In this document: positions 53,333 to 62,055 of the stretch, piece after piece
Layout: each line of letters opens with the position of its first letter
Numbering within the stretch: the stretch's first letter is position 1
NCBI RefSeq assembly: GCF_015476115.1
Contig: NZ_CP064295.1
Location: forward strand, 3,714,001 to 3,778,000
Source of the DNA: Aegicerativicinus sediminis
Lineage (GTDB): Bacteria > Bacteroidota > Bacteroidia > Flavobacteriales > Flavobacteriaceae
Reading direction: 5' to 3'
Length of the DNA: 64,000 nt
The notes under the pieces: generated by a model
The model's input: the letters and a program-made list of their open reading frames with translations, nothing else
Told to the model about the DNA's origin: nothing
Databases searched by the model: none
Position numbers and translations under genes: made by a program

Positions 53333-53472
53333 TTTAGAAGTGCTTCAAACTTCAATTTATTACAATGTATAACACTTAAAGCCTTCGAATAATCAAGAAG
53401 AAATTTTATGGTTTCTTCTTTGGGTTGCAATTCAATTTTCTTTTTAGAACACTCAGGGTAAAGTTTTGCCAT
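53329..53472 (-). CDS. small conserved-looking protein, 47 residues
   Basis: This short frame begins ATG at 53472 and ends TAA at 53329. The product starts MAKLYPECSKKKIEL and continues with the helical stretch TIKFLLDYSKALSVI and the ending KLKFEALLN. I recall similar 48-residue proteins in Flavobacteriia, function unknown. An intrinsic terminator follows 10 nt after the stop, supporting a real transcript. It lies 57 nt downstream of the sigma factor gene on the same strand, so it may be read with it. Confidence 0.7.
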   Translation of the reverse strand: MAKLYPECSKKKIELQPKEETIKFLLDYSKALSVIHCNKLKFEALLN

Positions 53473-53529
53473 TATTTCATTTTTAGGTTACTTATATCTC
53501 TAAAAACGTGGCCTTCACCCATTTATTGT

Positions 53530-54120
53530 TTAGTTCGTTAAAATAATATTATTCTTTTCAATTATTTTTCTCAAATTGATTAACGCATAGCGCATCCTAC
53601 CCAATGCAGTATTGATGCTAACGCCAGTAGTTTCAGATATTTCCTTAAAACTCATATCCTTGTACATACGCATGATTAAGACATCCTTTTGATCCTCAGG
53701 AAGTTCTTCAATTAAATTTCTTACGTCATTTTCAACCTGGTCTTTTATCATTCGCTTTTCAGCATTTAACTCTGAATCACCCAAAACAGAAAAAATATTA
53801 AAGTGACCAGAATTATCAAATTTTGGCATACGGTTGTTCCTTCTGAAATGATCAATGATTAAATTATGGGCAATACGCATTACCCAAGGCAGAAATTTAC
53901 CTTCTTCGTTATATTTCTTTAGTTTGAGATTTTTAATAACTTTTATAAAGGTGTCCTGGAAAATGTCTTCCGTTATTTCCCTATCCAAAACCTTTGAATA
54001 GATAAAACTGTAAACCTTTTGTTTGTGTCGGTGAATTAAAATGGCGAGTGAATCCTCATTGCCGTTGATATAGTTTTTAACCAAAACTGCATCAGTGATA
54101 AGTTCTTGTTTCATAATCAT
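53530..54120 (-). CDS. RNA polymerase sigma factor, sigma-70 family (ECF-like)
   Basis: This 196-residue sigma factor has region 2 (LIHRHKQKVYSFIYSKV, the DIFQDTFIKVIKNL helix and FLPWVMRIAHNLIIDHFRR) and region 4 (LPEDQKDVLIMRMYKDMSFKEISETTGVSINTALGRMRYALINLRK). An ATG two codons later (54114) is also possible. No anti-sigma gene adjoins it. Its start faces that of uvrA across about 220 nt that hold a perfect inverted repeat. It may control a stress or envelope regulon; targets are not visible. Confidence 0.93.
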   Translation of the reverse strand: MIMKQELITDAVLVKNYINGNEDSLAILIHRHKQKVYSFIYSKVLDREITEDIFQDTFIKVIKNLKLKKYNEEGKFLPWVMRIAHNLIIDHFRRNNRMPKFDNSGHFNIFSVLGDSELNAEKRMIKDQVENDVRNLIEELPEDQKDVLIMRMYKDMSFKEISETTGVSINTALGRMRYALINLRKIIEKNNIILTN

Positions 54121-54205
54121 TACTTTAACAATTGACTAAGTAATTCCTTAGCTTGGGGTTTTAATTTTTAAAGTAATTTTTTATGAATAGGCAATGATTT
54201 TTAAT

Positions 54206-54223
54206 TATTTACGGTTGTAAATA
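54206..54223. repeat. inverted repeat between sigma factor and uvrA genes
   Basis: TATTTAC-GGTT-GTAAATA is a perfect 7-bp inverted repeat. It lies about 85 nt upstream of the sigma factor start and 120 nt upstream of uvrA, a suitable place for an operator. Confidence 0.4.
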
Positions 54224-54316
54224 TAATAACAAAATTTTCGAATTTCCAATATTCAGCGCCAAAATTTAACAATAATCCACAATTCAACTCTATTTTAGAA
54301 AACATCGATTATGTGG

Positions 54317-54324
54317 TATCTTTG
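54317..54324 (+). promoter_or_regulatory. -7 element (TATCTTTG) before uvrA
   Basis: TATCTTTGC matches TAnnTTTGC and ends 20 nt before the uvrA ATG. No standard -33 TTG is clear. Confidence 0.45.
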
Positions 54325-54344
54325 CATCCATTCTTTAATTAGCT

Positions 54345-57131
54345 ATGCAAAAAGAAATTTCTACTATAGATCCTAAAAACAACATAATTATCAAAGGTGC
54401 TGGTCTACACAACCTTAAAAATATTGATGTTGTAATACCTAGAAATAAATTGGTTGTTATCACAGGATTGTCGGGCTCGGGCAAATCTAGTTTGGCGTTC
54501 GACACCCTGTATGCTGAAGGTCAAAGAAGGTATGTAGAAAGTCTTTCAAGCTATGCAAGGCAATTTTTAGGCAGACTTCACAAACCTAAAGTGGAATATA
54601 TTAAAGGAATAGCACCTGCTATTGCCATTGAACAAAAGGTAAATTCTACAAACCCTAGATCCACCGTGGGCACCTCTACGGAGATATACGACTATTTAAA
54701 ATTATTGTTTGCCAGAATTGGCAAGACTTATTCTCCTATTTCAGGTAGAGAAGTAAAAAAACACTCCGTGAAAGATGTACTTGAATTAGTGAGGTCTTTT
54801 GAAAATGGTGAAAAATTATTACTCCTCGCCCCGATTCATTTGGAAGAAGGCAGAAATATGTTAGACAAGTTGAAGGTTCTTCAACAACAAGGTTATGCTC
54901 GCGTAAAAATCCACGATACAGTAAAAAGAATTGAGGAGGTAGATGGGGTCAATGATCTTCAAGTCTCTTTGGTCGTAGATAGAATAATCGTTCGCCATGA
55001 CGAAGATTTCTATAATAGATTAGCGGATGCTATAGAATCTGCTTTTTATGAAGGTAAGGGAACTTGCCAAATTGAATCTCTGGAAAATGGAACTATTCAA
55101 GAATTCAACAATCGTTTTGAGTTGGATGGAATGACTTTTCTTGAACCCAACGAACATCTTTTTAGTTTCAATAATCCTTACGGAGCGTGTCCAAAATGTG
55201 AAGGATACGGCAATGTCATTGGAATAGATGAGGATTTAGTTGTTCCTAACACAAGCCTTTCAGTTTATGAAAATGCAATCTTTCCATGGAGAGGAGAAAG
55301 CATGAGTTGGTATAGAGACCAACTCGTAAACAATTCGCATAAATTCGATTTCCCGATTCACAGACCTTATTATGAATTATCAACAGATGAAAAAAACCTC
55401 ATTTGGACAGGAAATAAATATTTTACCGGTTTAGATGATTTTTTTGAAGAGCTTGAATCAAAGGCATATAAGATTCAGAATCGGGTTATGCTTTCGAGGT
55501 ATAGAGGAAAGACAAAATGCAATGTTTGCCTTGGTAAACGTTTACGCAAAGAGGCAACCTATGTAAAAGTTGGAGGTGTTACTGTTACCGATTTGGTTGA
55601 AATGCCTTTACTGGATTTATATTCCTTTTTTGAGAAAATTGAATTATCTGAACACGATCTTAAAGTTGCAGATAGACTTTTGAAGGAAATTAGGAATAGA
55701 TTAGAATTTCTAAGTAATGTTGGTCTAGATTATTTAACACTAAACAGACGATCTAATACCTTATCAGGAGGTGAAAGTCAAAGAATTAACCTCGCCACTT
55801 CATTGGGAAGCAGTTTAGTTGGATCCATGTATATTTTGGATGAACCTAGCATTGGTTTACATCCTAGAGATACAGAAAAACTAATTGAAGTATTAAAAAA
55901 CCTAAGAGATTTAGGCAATACGGTTATTGTGGTAGAACACGATGAAGACATTATGAAAGCTGCCGATGAAATTATCGATATCGGTCCAGAGGCTGGGACT
56001 CTTGGAGGTGAAGTGGTAGCAACAGGAAGCTTTACCGATATATTAATGTCAACTACGCTAACTGCCAAATATCTCAATGGCAGTTTAGAAATTGAAATAC
56101 CAAACCGAAGAAGAACCTCTACAAATTATATTGAAATAATTGGAGCTAGAGAGAATAATTTAAAAAATGTAGATGTCCGTTTTCCTTTAAATATGCTTAC
56201 CGTTATTACTGGTGTGTCTGGAAGTGGTAAAAGTACGTTAGTGCGAAAAATATTATTTCCTGCATTGCAAAAGCATTTAACAGGATTTAGTGATAAACCT
56301 GGTCACTTTAGTGCCATTCAAGGTTCTTTCAAAAAAATAAAACAAGTTGAATTTGTAGATCAAAATCCTATTGGTCGATCCTCACGTTCTAACCCGGTAA
56401 CTTACATAAAGGCTTATGATGATATTCGTGCCTTATTTGCAAGTCAGAAACTAAGTAAAATAAGAAATTACCAAGCAAAACATTTTTCATTTAATGTGGA
56501 TGGCGGACGTTGTGAAACTTGTAATGGTGAAGGAGAAGTTACCATAGAAATGCAATTTATGGCAGATGTGCATTTACTATGTGAAACATGTAATGGCAAA
56601 CGCTTTAAAAAGGAAATTTTAGAAGTAACATTTAATGGAAAAAATATTGATGATATATTAAACATGACTATTGATGATGCCATCTCCTTTTTTGACACGA
56701 ACGGTGAGGCTAAGATAACGTCTAAGCTTATGCCACTCCAAGATGTAGGATTAGGTTATGTTTCTTTAGGTCAAAGTTCTTCAACACTTTCTGGTGGAGA
56801 AGCACAGCGTATAAAGTTGGCATCCTTTCTGTCTAAAGGCACAAATGCTGATAACACTTTATTTATTTTCGATGAGCCAACAACTGGACTTCATTTTCAT
56901 GATATACAAAAACTTTTGAAAAGTTTTCAGGCTCTTATTGGGAAAGGTCATTCAATATTGGTGATTGAGCACAATATTGATCTTATAAAATGTGCTGATT
57001 ATATTATCGATTTAGGACCTGACGGTGGTGAAAAAGGTGGACATATAGTTGCCACAGGAACCCCGGAAGAAGTTGCATCGAATTCTAATTCAGTCACTGG
57101 AAAATACCTTAAAAATTCAATTAAAATTTAA
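54345..57131 (+). CDS. uvrA: excinuclease ABC subunit A
   Basis: This 928-residue ATPase recognises damaged DNA in nucleotide excision repair together with UvrB. Both ABC modules are complete: Walker A GLSGSGKSSLAFDTLYAEG and GVSGSGKSTLVRKIL; signatures TLSGGESQRINLA and TLSGGEAQRIKLA; Walker B MYILDEPSIGLHP and LFIFDEPTTGLHF. Zinc-finger cysteines are present in CPKCEGYG, CNVCLGKRL and the last CETCNGEGEV / CETCNGKRF pair. Length is usual for the family. The 3' end overlaps the convergent DUF3667 gene by 4 nt. uvrB is not in the window. Confidence 0.97.
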   Translation: MQKEISTIDPKNNIIIKGAGLHNLKNIDVVIPRNKLVVITGLSGSGKSSLAFDTLYAEGQRRYVESLSSYARQFLGRLHKPKVEYIKGIAPAIAIEQKVNSTNPRSTVGTSTEIYDYLKLLFARIGKTYSPISGREVKKHSVKDVLELVRSFENGEKLLLLAPIHLEEGRNMLDKLKVLQQQGYARVKIHDTVKRIEEVDGVNDLQVSLVVDRIIVRHDEDFYNRLADAIESAFYEGKGTCQIESLENGTIQEFNNRFELDGMTFLEPNEHLFSFNNPYGACPKCEGYGNVIGIDEDLVVPNTSLSVYENAIFPWRGESMSWYRDQLVNNSHKFDFPIHRPYYELSTDEKNLIWTGNKYFTGLDDFFEELESKAYKIQNRVMLSRYRGKTKCNVCLGKRLRKEATYVKVGGVTVTDLVEMPLLDLYSFFEKIELSEHDLKVADRLLKEIRNRLEFLSNVGLDYLTLNRRSNTLSGGESQRINLATSLGSSLVGSMYILDEPSIGLHPRDTEKLIEVLKNLRDLGNTVIVVEHDEDIMKAADEIIDIGPEAGTLGGEVVATGSFTDILMSTTLTAKYLNGSLEIEIPNRRRTSTNYIEIIGARENNLKNVDVRFPLNMLTVITGVSGSGKSTLVRKILFPALQKHLTGFSDKPGHFSAIQGSFKKIKQVEFVDQNPIGRSSRSNPVTYIKAYDDIRALFASQKLSKIRNYQAKHFSFNVDGGRCETCNGEGEVTIEMQFMADVHLLCETCNGKRFKKEILEVTFNGKNIDDILNMTIDDAISFFDTNGEAKITSKLMPLQDVGLGYVSLGQSSSTLSGGEAQRIKLASFLSKGTNADNTLFIFDEPTTGLHFHDIQKLLKSFQALIGKGHSILVIEHNIDLIKCADYIIDLGPDGGEKGGHIVATGTPEEVASNSNSVTGKYLKNSIKI

Positions 57132-58201
57132 TAAAATAAAAAAGCATAAGTAATTACGAATCCAGCGGCTAATGGAACAACAAAAATTAGAAAAAAGAAG
57201 GCTATTAGACTTCCTTTGAAAAAACTTAAAAAGCGTCCCTGTTCATAAAACCTTCTCAAAGCTAATACTAAATACACAAACGTCGAAGCTGCTATTAAAA
57301 AATCAATCCATCCCGGTAAATCAATTATAAAATTGGCTATTAAATCAAGGCTAAAGACCGTAAATAAAAAAGAAAAATAATAAAAACTAAAAACTAAATG
57401 GTGAGTAAATCTACCTTTATTAAAGTAAAATACCATTACTATTAAAGAGAAGATGGGTAATAAAAAGAACATAGCTATGGGAATAGTGTCATAAAAGGTT
57501 TGAAGTATATTCCCGGCGTCTTTATTCCTATAAAACTTTAACATCTGGGATGCAAATTTCCTTTTAAGCATTCCATCCTCCTTTTTCAATCCTATGTGTT
57601 TTAATATAAGGCTATCAGGAACCTCTAATTCGATCAAAGAATCGATTTCCTTTCCTCTAATTTTAAAACCCATTAAATTAAAGTTATTCAAAAAACCTTC
57701 TTCTTTAGGCCTTATTATCAAACTATCCAATTCCTTAAGTTTTAAGCTATCAACGCCCTTTATTTTTGTTTTTTTTGATAATTCTGTTAAACTAACATCA
57801 ATGGTATCCAAAACCTTTAATGCGGCACTATCTATTTTTGCTTTTTCAGGAATTTTTACGTTTTTCATTCCTTCATTGAGGTTTTGCACTTGTTCCCTTT
57901 GTATAAAAGAGAAAAGAAAAAAGAATATAACCGAAATGAACAAATACATCTGTGCTGGATGTAAGTATAGTAATCTTTTGCCCTGTAGGAATTTTTTTGC
58001 CAAATAACCTGGCTTAAACATTAAAGGGATGAAACTTTTTAAAAAACGAGCGTCAAAAGAAAAGTAATTTGTAATAGTATTGTAAAAAAGCAACTTTAGG
58101 GTTAATTCATCTTTAGTCTTTTGTCCACAATAAGGGCAAAATTCAAAATCTTTTTCAATTTCCTGCTCACAGTTTTTACAAAACATATATTCTTCGCTCA
58201 T
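57128..58201 (-). CDS. DUF3667 zinc-ribbon membrane protein
   Basis: The 357-residue protein starts with a zinc ribbon (FCKNCEQEIEKDFEFCPYCGQK, two CxxC) and then the DUF3667-typical TNYFSFDARFLKSFIPLMFKPGYLAKKFLQGKRLLYLHP. A first membrane helix (about residues 84-100) is followed by a long charged, helical region (about 105-230) and then several membrane helices to the C-terminus. Function unknown. It may sit in the inner membrane with the zinc ribbon in the cytoplasm. Confidence 0.85.
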   Translation of the reverse strand: MSEEYMFCKNCEQEIEKDFEFCPYCGQKTKDELTLKLLFYNTITNYFSFDARFLKSFIPLMFKPGYLAKKFLQGKRLLYLHPAQMYLFISVIFFFLFSFIQREQVQNLNEGMKNVKIPEKAKIDSAALKVLDTIDVSLTELSKKTKIKGVDSLKLKELDSLIIRPKEEGFLNNFNLMGFKIRGKEIDSLIELEVPDSLILKHIGLKKEDGMLKRKFASQMLKFYRNKDAGNILQTFYDTIPIAMFFLLPIFSLIVMVFYFNKGRFTHHLVFSFYYFSFLFTVFSLDLIANFIIDLPGWIDFLIAASTFVYLVLALRRFYEQGRFLSFFKGSLIAFFFLIFVVPLAAGFVITYAFLFY

Positions 58202-58329
58202 ACCTCTTTAACAATTGTGACCTAAATGTAAGCGGGATTTTGTTAAAATGCAATAAGCAAATTCCAAATTTATACATTAAAAAGACATTTAATTTTACAT
58301 AAAACACTTATTTACAATTACTTATATTT

Positions 58330-58344
58330 TTGGCACGCATATTG
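58330..58344 (+). promoter_or_regulatory. sigma-54-like promoter before the first exported paralogue
   Basis: TTGGCAC-5 nt-TTG matches the -24 element and part of the -12 element of sigma-54 promoters; the usual GC at -12 is GA here. It lies 64 nt before the ATG at 58408. A TATTTTTG overlapping it (58325-58332) would alternatively fit a sigma-A -7 element. Confidence 0.5.
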
Positions 58345-58407
58345 AAAATATAGATATGCATAGAGGAAGCCGAAATGCTGAAAGAGTAGGCAAAATTTAA
58401 TACCCAA

Positions 58408-58974
58408 ATGAATATGAAAAAGAGACTTTTACTTTTGGTGATGGTATTTGTGGGGTTTGTTAGTTTCCCCAAAACACCACAACATTCTAGCCCAAACAAA
58501 AACATTGCTAAGCTTAAAAATTATGGTAATGCTCAACCAATTTCCTTTATGGAAGGAGCCATTGAATTCATGGTATTTCCAAATGGCGCTGTAGATTTTA
58601 TTGTCGGACAACGGTCCAACAGATGGTTGAGACAATCGAGTTATGATTGGAATAGATCTCCATACCATAGTAGCTTGGAAAGGGTTTATTATAACAATGA
58701 AGGTTATGTTGCCTTAGTTGAAGGAATACCCCTCGACTATGACCGCCTTGGTAGAATAAAGAGAATAGGAAATACAGAGATTGATTACAACCGAGGGAGT
58801 GGTTGGTTAAAGAGAGTTGGTAATCTGCAAGTAAATTACAATAGAAAAGGTGAAATTGCCCACACAAGAGGTTTTGTTAATGAATATAACAGACGTATCG
58901 GTTATCAGTTTTCAAAAAGAGCAAACCACATGGGCATGATCGGAGACAACAGAATACTCAGATCGAGAAGATAA
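58408..58974 (+). CDS. exported protein of unknown function (short paralogue)
   Basis: This 188-residue protein has an N-terminal signal peptide (KKRLLLLVMVFVGFVSF) and a body with AIEFMVFPNGAVDFIVG, then repeated Tyr/Gly-rich motifs of the form GIPLDYDRLGRIKRIGN, TEIDYNRGSGWLKRVGN and LQVNYNRKGEIAHTRGF. These resemble RHS-like short beta repeats. The tail is basic. The same core occurs in the longer gene at 60652, so they are paralogues. Its sigma-54-like promoter and the TTGGTTAGTTG before its terminator are shared with that gene. Function unknown. Confidence 0.8.
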   Translation: MNMKKRLLLLVMVFVGFVSFPKTPQHSSPNKNIAKLKNYGNAQPISFMEGAIEFMVFPNGAVDFIVGQRSNRWLRQSSYDWNRSPYHSSLERVYYNNEGYVALVEGIPLDYDRLGRIKRIGNTEIDYNRGSGWLKRVGNLQVNYNRKGEIAHTRGFVNEYNRRIGYQFSKRANHMGMIGDNRILRSRR

Positions 58975-59011
58975 ATTTTGATTGATTTTTTTTAATGATT
59001 GGTTAGTTGAA

Positions 59012-59050
59012 AACCCCATTATCCATAAAGTGATATTGGGGTTTGTTTTT
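59012..59050 (+). terminator. intrinsic terminator after the short paralogue
   Basis: AACCCCATTATC and GATATTGGGGTT pair over 12 positions with one mismatch, 8-nt loop, then TTGTTTTT. It begins 37 nt after the stop and is preceded by the motif TTGGTTAGTTG (58999-59009). Confidence 0.75.
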
Positions 59051-60487
59051 TTATTTTTTATCCTTCTTAACTGAAATATACCCATGGACTTTAAAACTTG
59101 TTATTCTTCCTGAATTATCGCGTTGGAAATAAATCGATTCGGCCTTGGATCCATCATCTCTCAACCTTGCAAATTCATCCTTATTAACCTCTTTATAAAA
59201 GGTCATGGAATCAGCAGGCGAATCGGTAGGAAGATCAATCATAACCAATTTTCCATTCCAAGTCGATAAATAAGATTCATTGCTCCAAGGTTGACTATTA
59301 TAGAAACCAATATAGTCCTCTAATTGATTTCCATATTCTGACTCAAAACCTTCAGTTTTTTCTGCTTTTTGAAGAATTGAATGAACATCGAATGCAACAC
59401 TTATGGGATTCGTTCCGTTAGCATTTATCATAACCGAGTAGCCCATTTTCGTTTTAGGGTTAATAATCAAAGAACTTTGGTACCCTGGACAACTACCGTT
59501 ATGCCCAACCCATTTAGACTTTCCATTTCCTTCAAACACAGTAAAACCTAGTCCCCAAGTAGTTCCAAAATCAGGGTTAACCCATTGTACTGTTTGCATA
59601 TAACGTAAAGTTGAAGGTTTCAATACCTCAACATTGTTATTCTCTAATAATCTAAATTGCCAGGAAGCAAATTTTACCAAATCTAAAACATTCGATGAAA
59701 ATCCAGCTGCTGGAGTAATCGCTTCTGAGGTAAAGAAGTTTAATTTTTCACGCTTATGGTTTCTATCCAAGGCCCCATAACCAACAGCCAATTCCTTCCC
59801 ATATAATTGTTTTGGCATTGTAGGCCGGGTATATTGTAAAGACAAAGGTATAAGTATGTTTTTTTGCACAAACTCTTCATAACTCATTCCACTTATTTGC
59901 TCAACAACCTTTCCTAATAAGGATATACCCAAGTTACTATATTGAAAATTTGTTGAGGCTGGGTAAAGAGTTTCTTGTTCTCCCATTTTTTTCTCTAATT
60001 CTGAAGAAGAAGGGAACTTAAAATCGGGGCCGTTCCAATATGGATAATCAGATTCTCTAGGTAATCCTGAACTATGGGTTAAAATAGACCTTATAGTTAT
60101 TGGACCGCTATCTGGAAATGCTTGTTTTAGATTGAACCATGGTAAAATATCATTTATTTCGTCATCTAACCGTAATTTACCTTCATCATATAACTTCATT
60201 ATTGCAACAGAAGTGAACAACTTTGAGATAGAACAAATGCTACAAAGTGTTCCTGGTTCCATAGCAACATTATCCTCTAAATTGCTCTTTCCAAATGCCG
60301 AGGTGTGCAATAACTCTTGGTCCTTTATTATGGCCAAACTTACACCTGGATAATCTAAATAATCCTTTTGGCCCTCGAGCCAAATATCAATTAATTTAAA
60401 AGCTTCTGAATAATTTTTTTCTGGTGTTTGTGCGGATACCAAAAAGGATTGTACTATAACTAGTAGGGTTACAGAGAAAATTTTCAT
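59051..60487 (-). CDS. secreted serine hydrolase, beta-lactamase class C / D-peptidase type
   Basis: This 478-residue protein has a signal peptide ending LVSAQ. The penicillin-binding fold is marked by the nucleophile motif SISK (Ser86 and Lys89), the YSN triad (FQYSNLGISLLG) and a C-terminal WVGHNGSCPGYQSS in place of KTG (HNG). The last 100 residues form a separate small beta domain. Such proteins include esterases, D-aminopeptidases and carboxypeptidases; true lactamase activity is unproven. The gene is flanked by two paralogous exported proteins on the other strand. Confidence 0.9.
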   Translation of the reverse strand: MKIFSVTLLVIVQSFLVSAQTPEKNYSEAFKLIDIWLEGQKDYLDYPGVSLAIIKDQELLHTSAFGKSNLEDNVAMEPGTLCSICSISKLFTSVAIMKLYDEGKLRLDDEINDILPWFNLKQAFPDSGPITIRSILTHSSGLPRESDYPYWNGPDFKFPSSSELEKKMGEQETLYPASTNFQYSNLGISLLGKVVEQISGMSYEEFVQKNILIPLSLQYTRPTMPKQLYGKELAVGYGALDRNHKREKLNFFTSEAITPAAGFSSNVLDLVKFASWQFRLLENNNVEVLKPSTLRYMQTVQWVNPDFGTTWGLGFTVFEGNGKSKWVGHNGSCPGYQSSLIINPKTKMGYSVMINANGTNPISVAFDVHSILQKAEKTEGFESEYGNQLEDYIGFYNSQPWSNESYLSTWNGKLVMIDLPTDSPADSMTFYKEVNKDEFARLRDDGSKAESIYFQRDNSGRITSFKVHGYISVKKDKK

Positions 60488-60593
60488 ATTAGTTAATTTG
60501 AATTGGAAATTTACGAAATATACTCTATTAAGTAACGTTATAACTACGCCCAGATCTAAAGGACTTTAAAATGCCATACAAGAAGATATTGTT

Positions 60594-60608
60594 TTGGCAC
60601 AATGATTG
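60594..60608 (+). promoter_or_regulatory. sigma-54-like promoter before the second exported paralogue
   Basis: TTGGCAC-5 nt-TTG, the same words and spacing as at 58330, lies 44 nt before the ATG at 60652. The base pair at -12 is GT rather than GC. Confidence 0.5.
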
Positions 60609-60651
60609 TAATATAACAATCGTAATACCATTAATTTAATCTATAACAACA

Positions 60652-61962
60652 ATGAACAAGTTTTTTCTCTTCACCTTAATGCTGCTAACTAGTATGACGG
60701 TGACATACGCCTCTACCACCAAAAAAGCAAGTTCAGATATGCATTCCAACAAGTATGTACGTGGTTATGGCAACTCGTTCATATTTGTAGAAGGCGGAGT
60801 TGAATTTTCTATTTTCCCTGATGGTCAATTCGACTTTTTTATGCCTAATTATGGGCCTAATGTTAGTGTAGGAATCTCAACTCCTAATGTTTCATTTAGT
60901 TTTAATAGTGGCTATGATTATGGTCCATATGTGCAATACGATGATTTTGGAGCCATTATACAAATTGAAAATGTTCCGATTTACTACGACTTTTATGGCC
61001 GTATTGTTCAAGCAGGAAATGTAAATATCTTTTATAACAATTTCGGTTACGTTAATAGAGTTGGTGGATTGCATGTGCATTATAGAAACCGTGTTTTTAG
61101 CCACTGTACCGGATTTATCAACGTCTACAACCGTTACTATGTTTATAGGCCATGGCACAATTATTATATAGTCCCTGCTTACCAATATAGGGTTGTTTAT
61201 GCCAGACCATATAGAAGGTATTATGAGCCCGTTCGATACACCTATTATTCCCCATACAGAAATAATTATCGCCCCAAAGTAAGGTATGACTATAGAACGA
61301 CTTCAAACTATAATAGACGTGGTTCTACGGTTGGCAATAGAATTAGCGATAGATATAGAACCAATTCCAATACTTCTTCAAATAACAGAAGGGTAAATAG
61401 TAGCGTAGGAAATAATGTTAGATCTAGGGAAGATGTTCGCTCTATCAATACAGATAGAAATCAAAGAATATCTAGACAAGCAAATTCCAATGTGCGATCA
61501 AATGATATGGGGAGAAATCAGAGAACCTCTAAAGAGATAATTTCAAGGAATAATCAAAACCAGCGAAAATTAGATAATGGTCGACGACAATATGCTACTG
61601 CTGACCGCAATAAAATTAATCGAAATAGCAGACAGCAACAAATAGCTAGAACCAATCCTAATCAGGTTCAAAGAAATAATCGTCAGATTCAACAAAGAAA
61701 CCAAAATTCAGCTCAAAGGCCTTCCCAGACACAAGAAAGGACTTATAGAGCAGAAACTTCCAACGGTAATCGCACAATGAGGAATTCTCAGGTTCAAAGA
61801 AAACCAAATACTAATTCTCAACGTATATACAATGAGTCTAGCCGGAAGTCAAGTCCTTCGGTTCGACAAAGTCAGAGCAGGTCACAAGCAGGTAGGGAGG
61901 CACAAAGAGGTAGATCTGTTGAACGTAAATCTGATACAAGAGGAAAAAGAAGAAATAATTAA
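60652..61962 (+). CDS. exported protein with basic disordered tail (long paralogue)
   Basis: The 436-residue protein has a signal peptide (residues 1-20, ending VTYAS) and a core GVEFSIFPDGQFDFFMP that matches AIEFMVFPNGAVDFI of the gene at 58408. Then come the same repeat motifs: VPIYYDFYGRIVQAGN, VNIFYNNFGYVNRVGG and LHVHYRNRVFSHCTGF. From about residue 165 the chain is Tyr/Arg-rich, and from about 205 it is dominated by Asn, Arg, Gln and Ser with very high positive charge and no predicted structure. Such a tail could bind nucleic acid or anionic polysaccharide. Function unknown. Confidence 0.8.
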   Translation: MNKFFLFTLMLLTSMTVTYASTTKKASSDMHSNKYVRGYGNSFIFVEGGVEFSIFPDGQFDFFMPNYGPNVSVGISTPNVSFSFNSGYDYGPYVQYDDFGAIIQIENVPIYYDFYGRIVQAGNVNIFYNNFGYVNRVGGLHVHYRNRVFSHCTGFINVYNRYYVYRPWHNYYIVPAYQYRVVYARPYRRYYEPVRYTYYSPYRNNYRPKVRYDYRTTSNYNRRGSTVGNRISDRYRTNSNTSSNNRRVNSSVGNNVRSREDVRSINTDRNQRISRQANSNVRSNDMGRNQRTSKEIISRNNQNQRKLDNGRRQYATADRNKINRNSRQQQIARTNPNQVQRNNRQIQQRNQNSAQRPSQTQERTYRAETSNGNRTMRNSQVQRKPNTNSQRIYNESSRKSSPSVRQSQSRSQAGREAQRGRSVERKSDTRGKRRNN

Positions 61963-61990
61963 TTATAACAATTTTTTTGGTTGGTTAGTT

Positions 61991-62045
61991 GGAAATCTCT
62001 GCAAGTCGTATGCCTCAAAGCACCTTGCGGGGGTTTCCTTTTTTT
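61991..62045 (+). terminator. intrinsic terminator after the long paralogue
   Basis: A 15-bp stem including G-U pairs (GGAAATCTCTGCAAG with CTTGCGGGGGTTTCC) is followed by seven T or more. TTGGTTAGTTG at 61981-61991 runs into its first base. Confidence 0.75.
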
Positions 62046-62055
62046 ATGCATTTCC

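Noticed and set aside
59051-60487. Antibiotic-resistance beta-lactamase
   Set aside because: The class C fold is shared with many esterases and peptidases; HNG replaces KTG and nothing in the context points to resistance.
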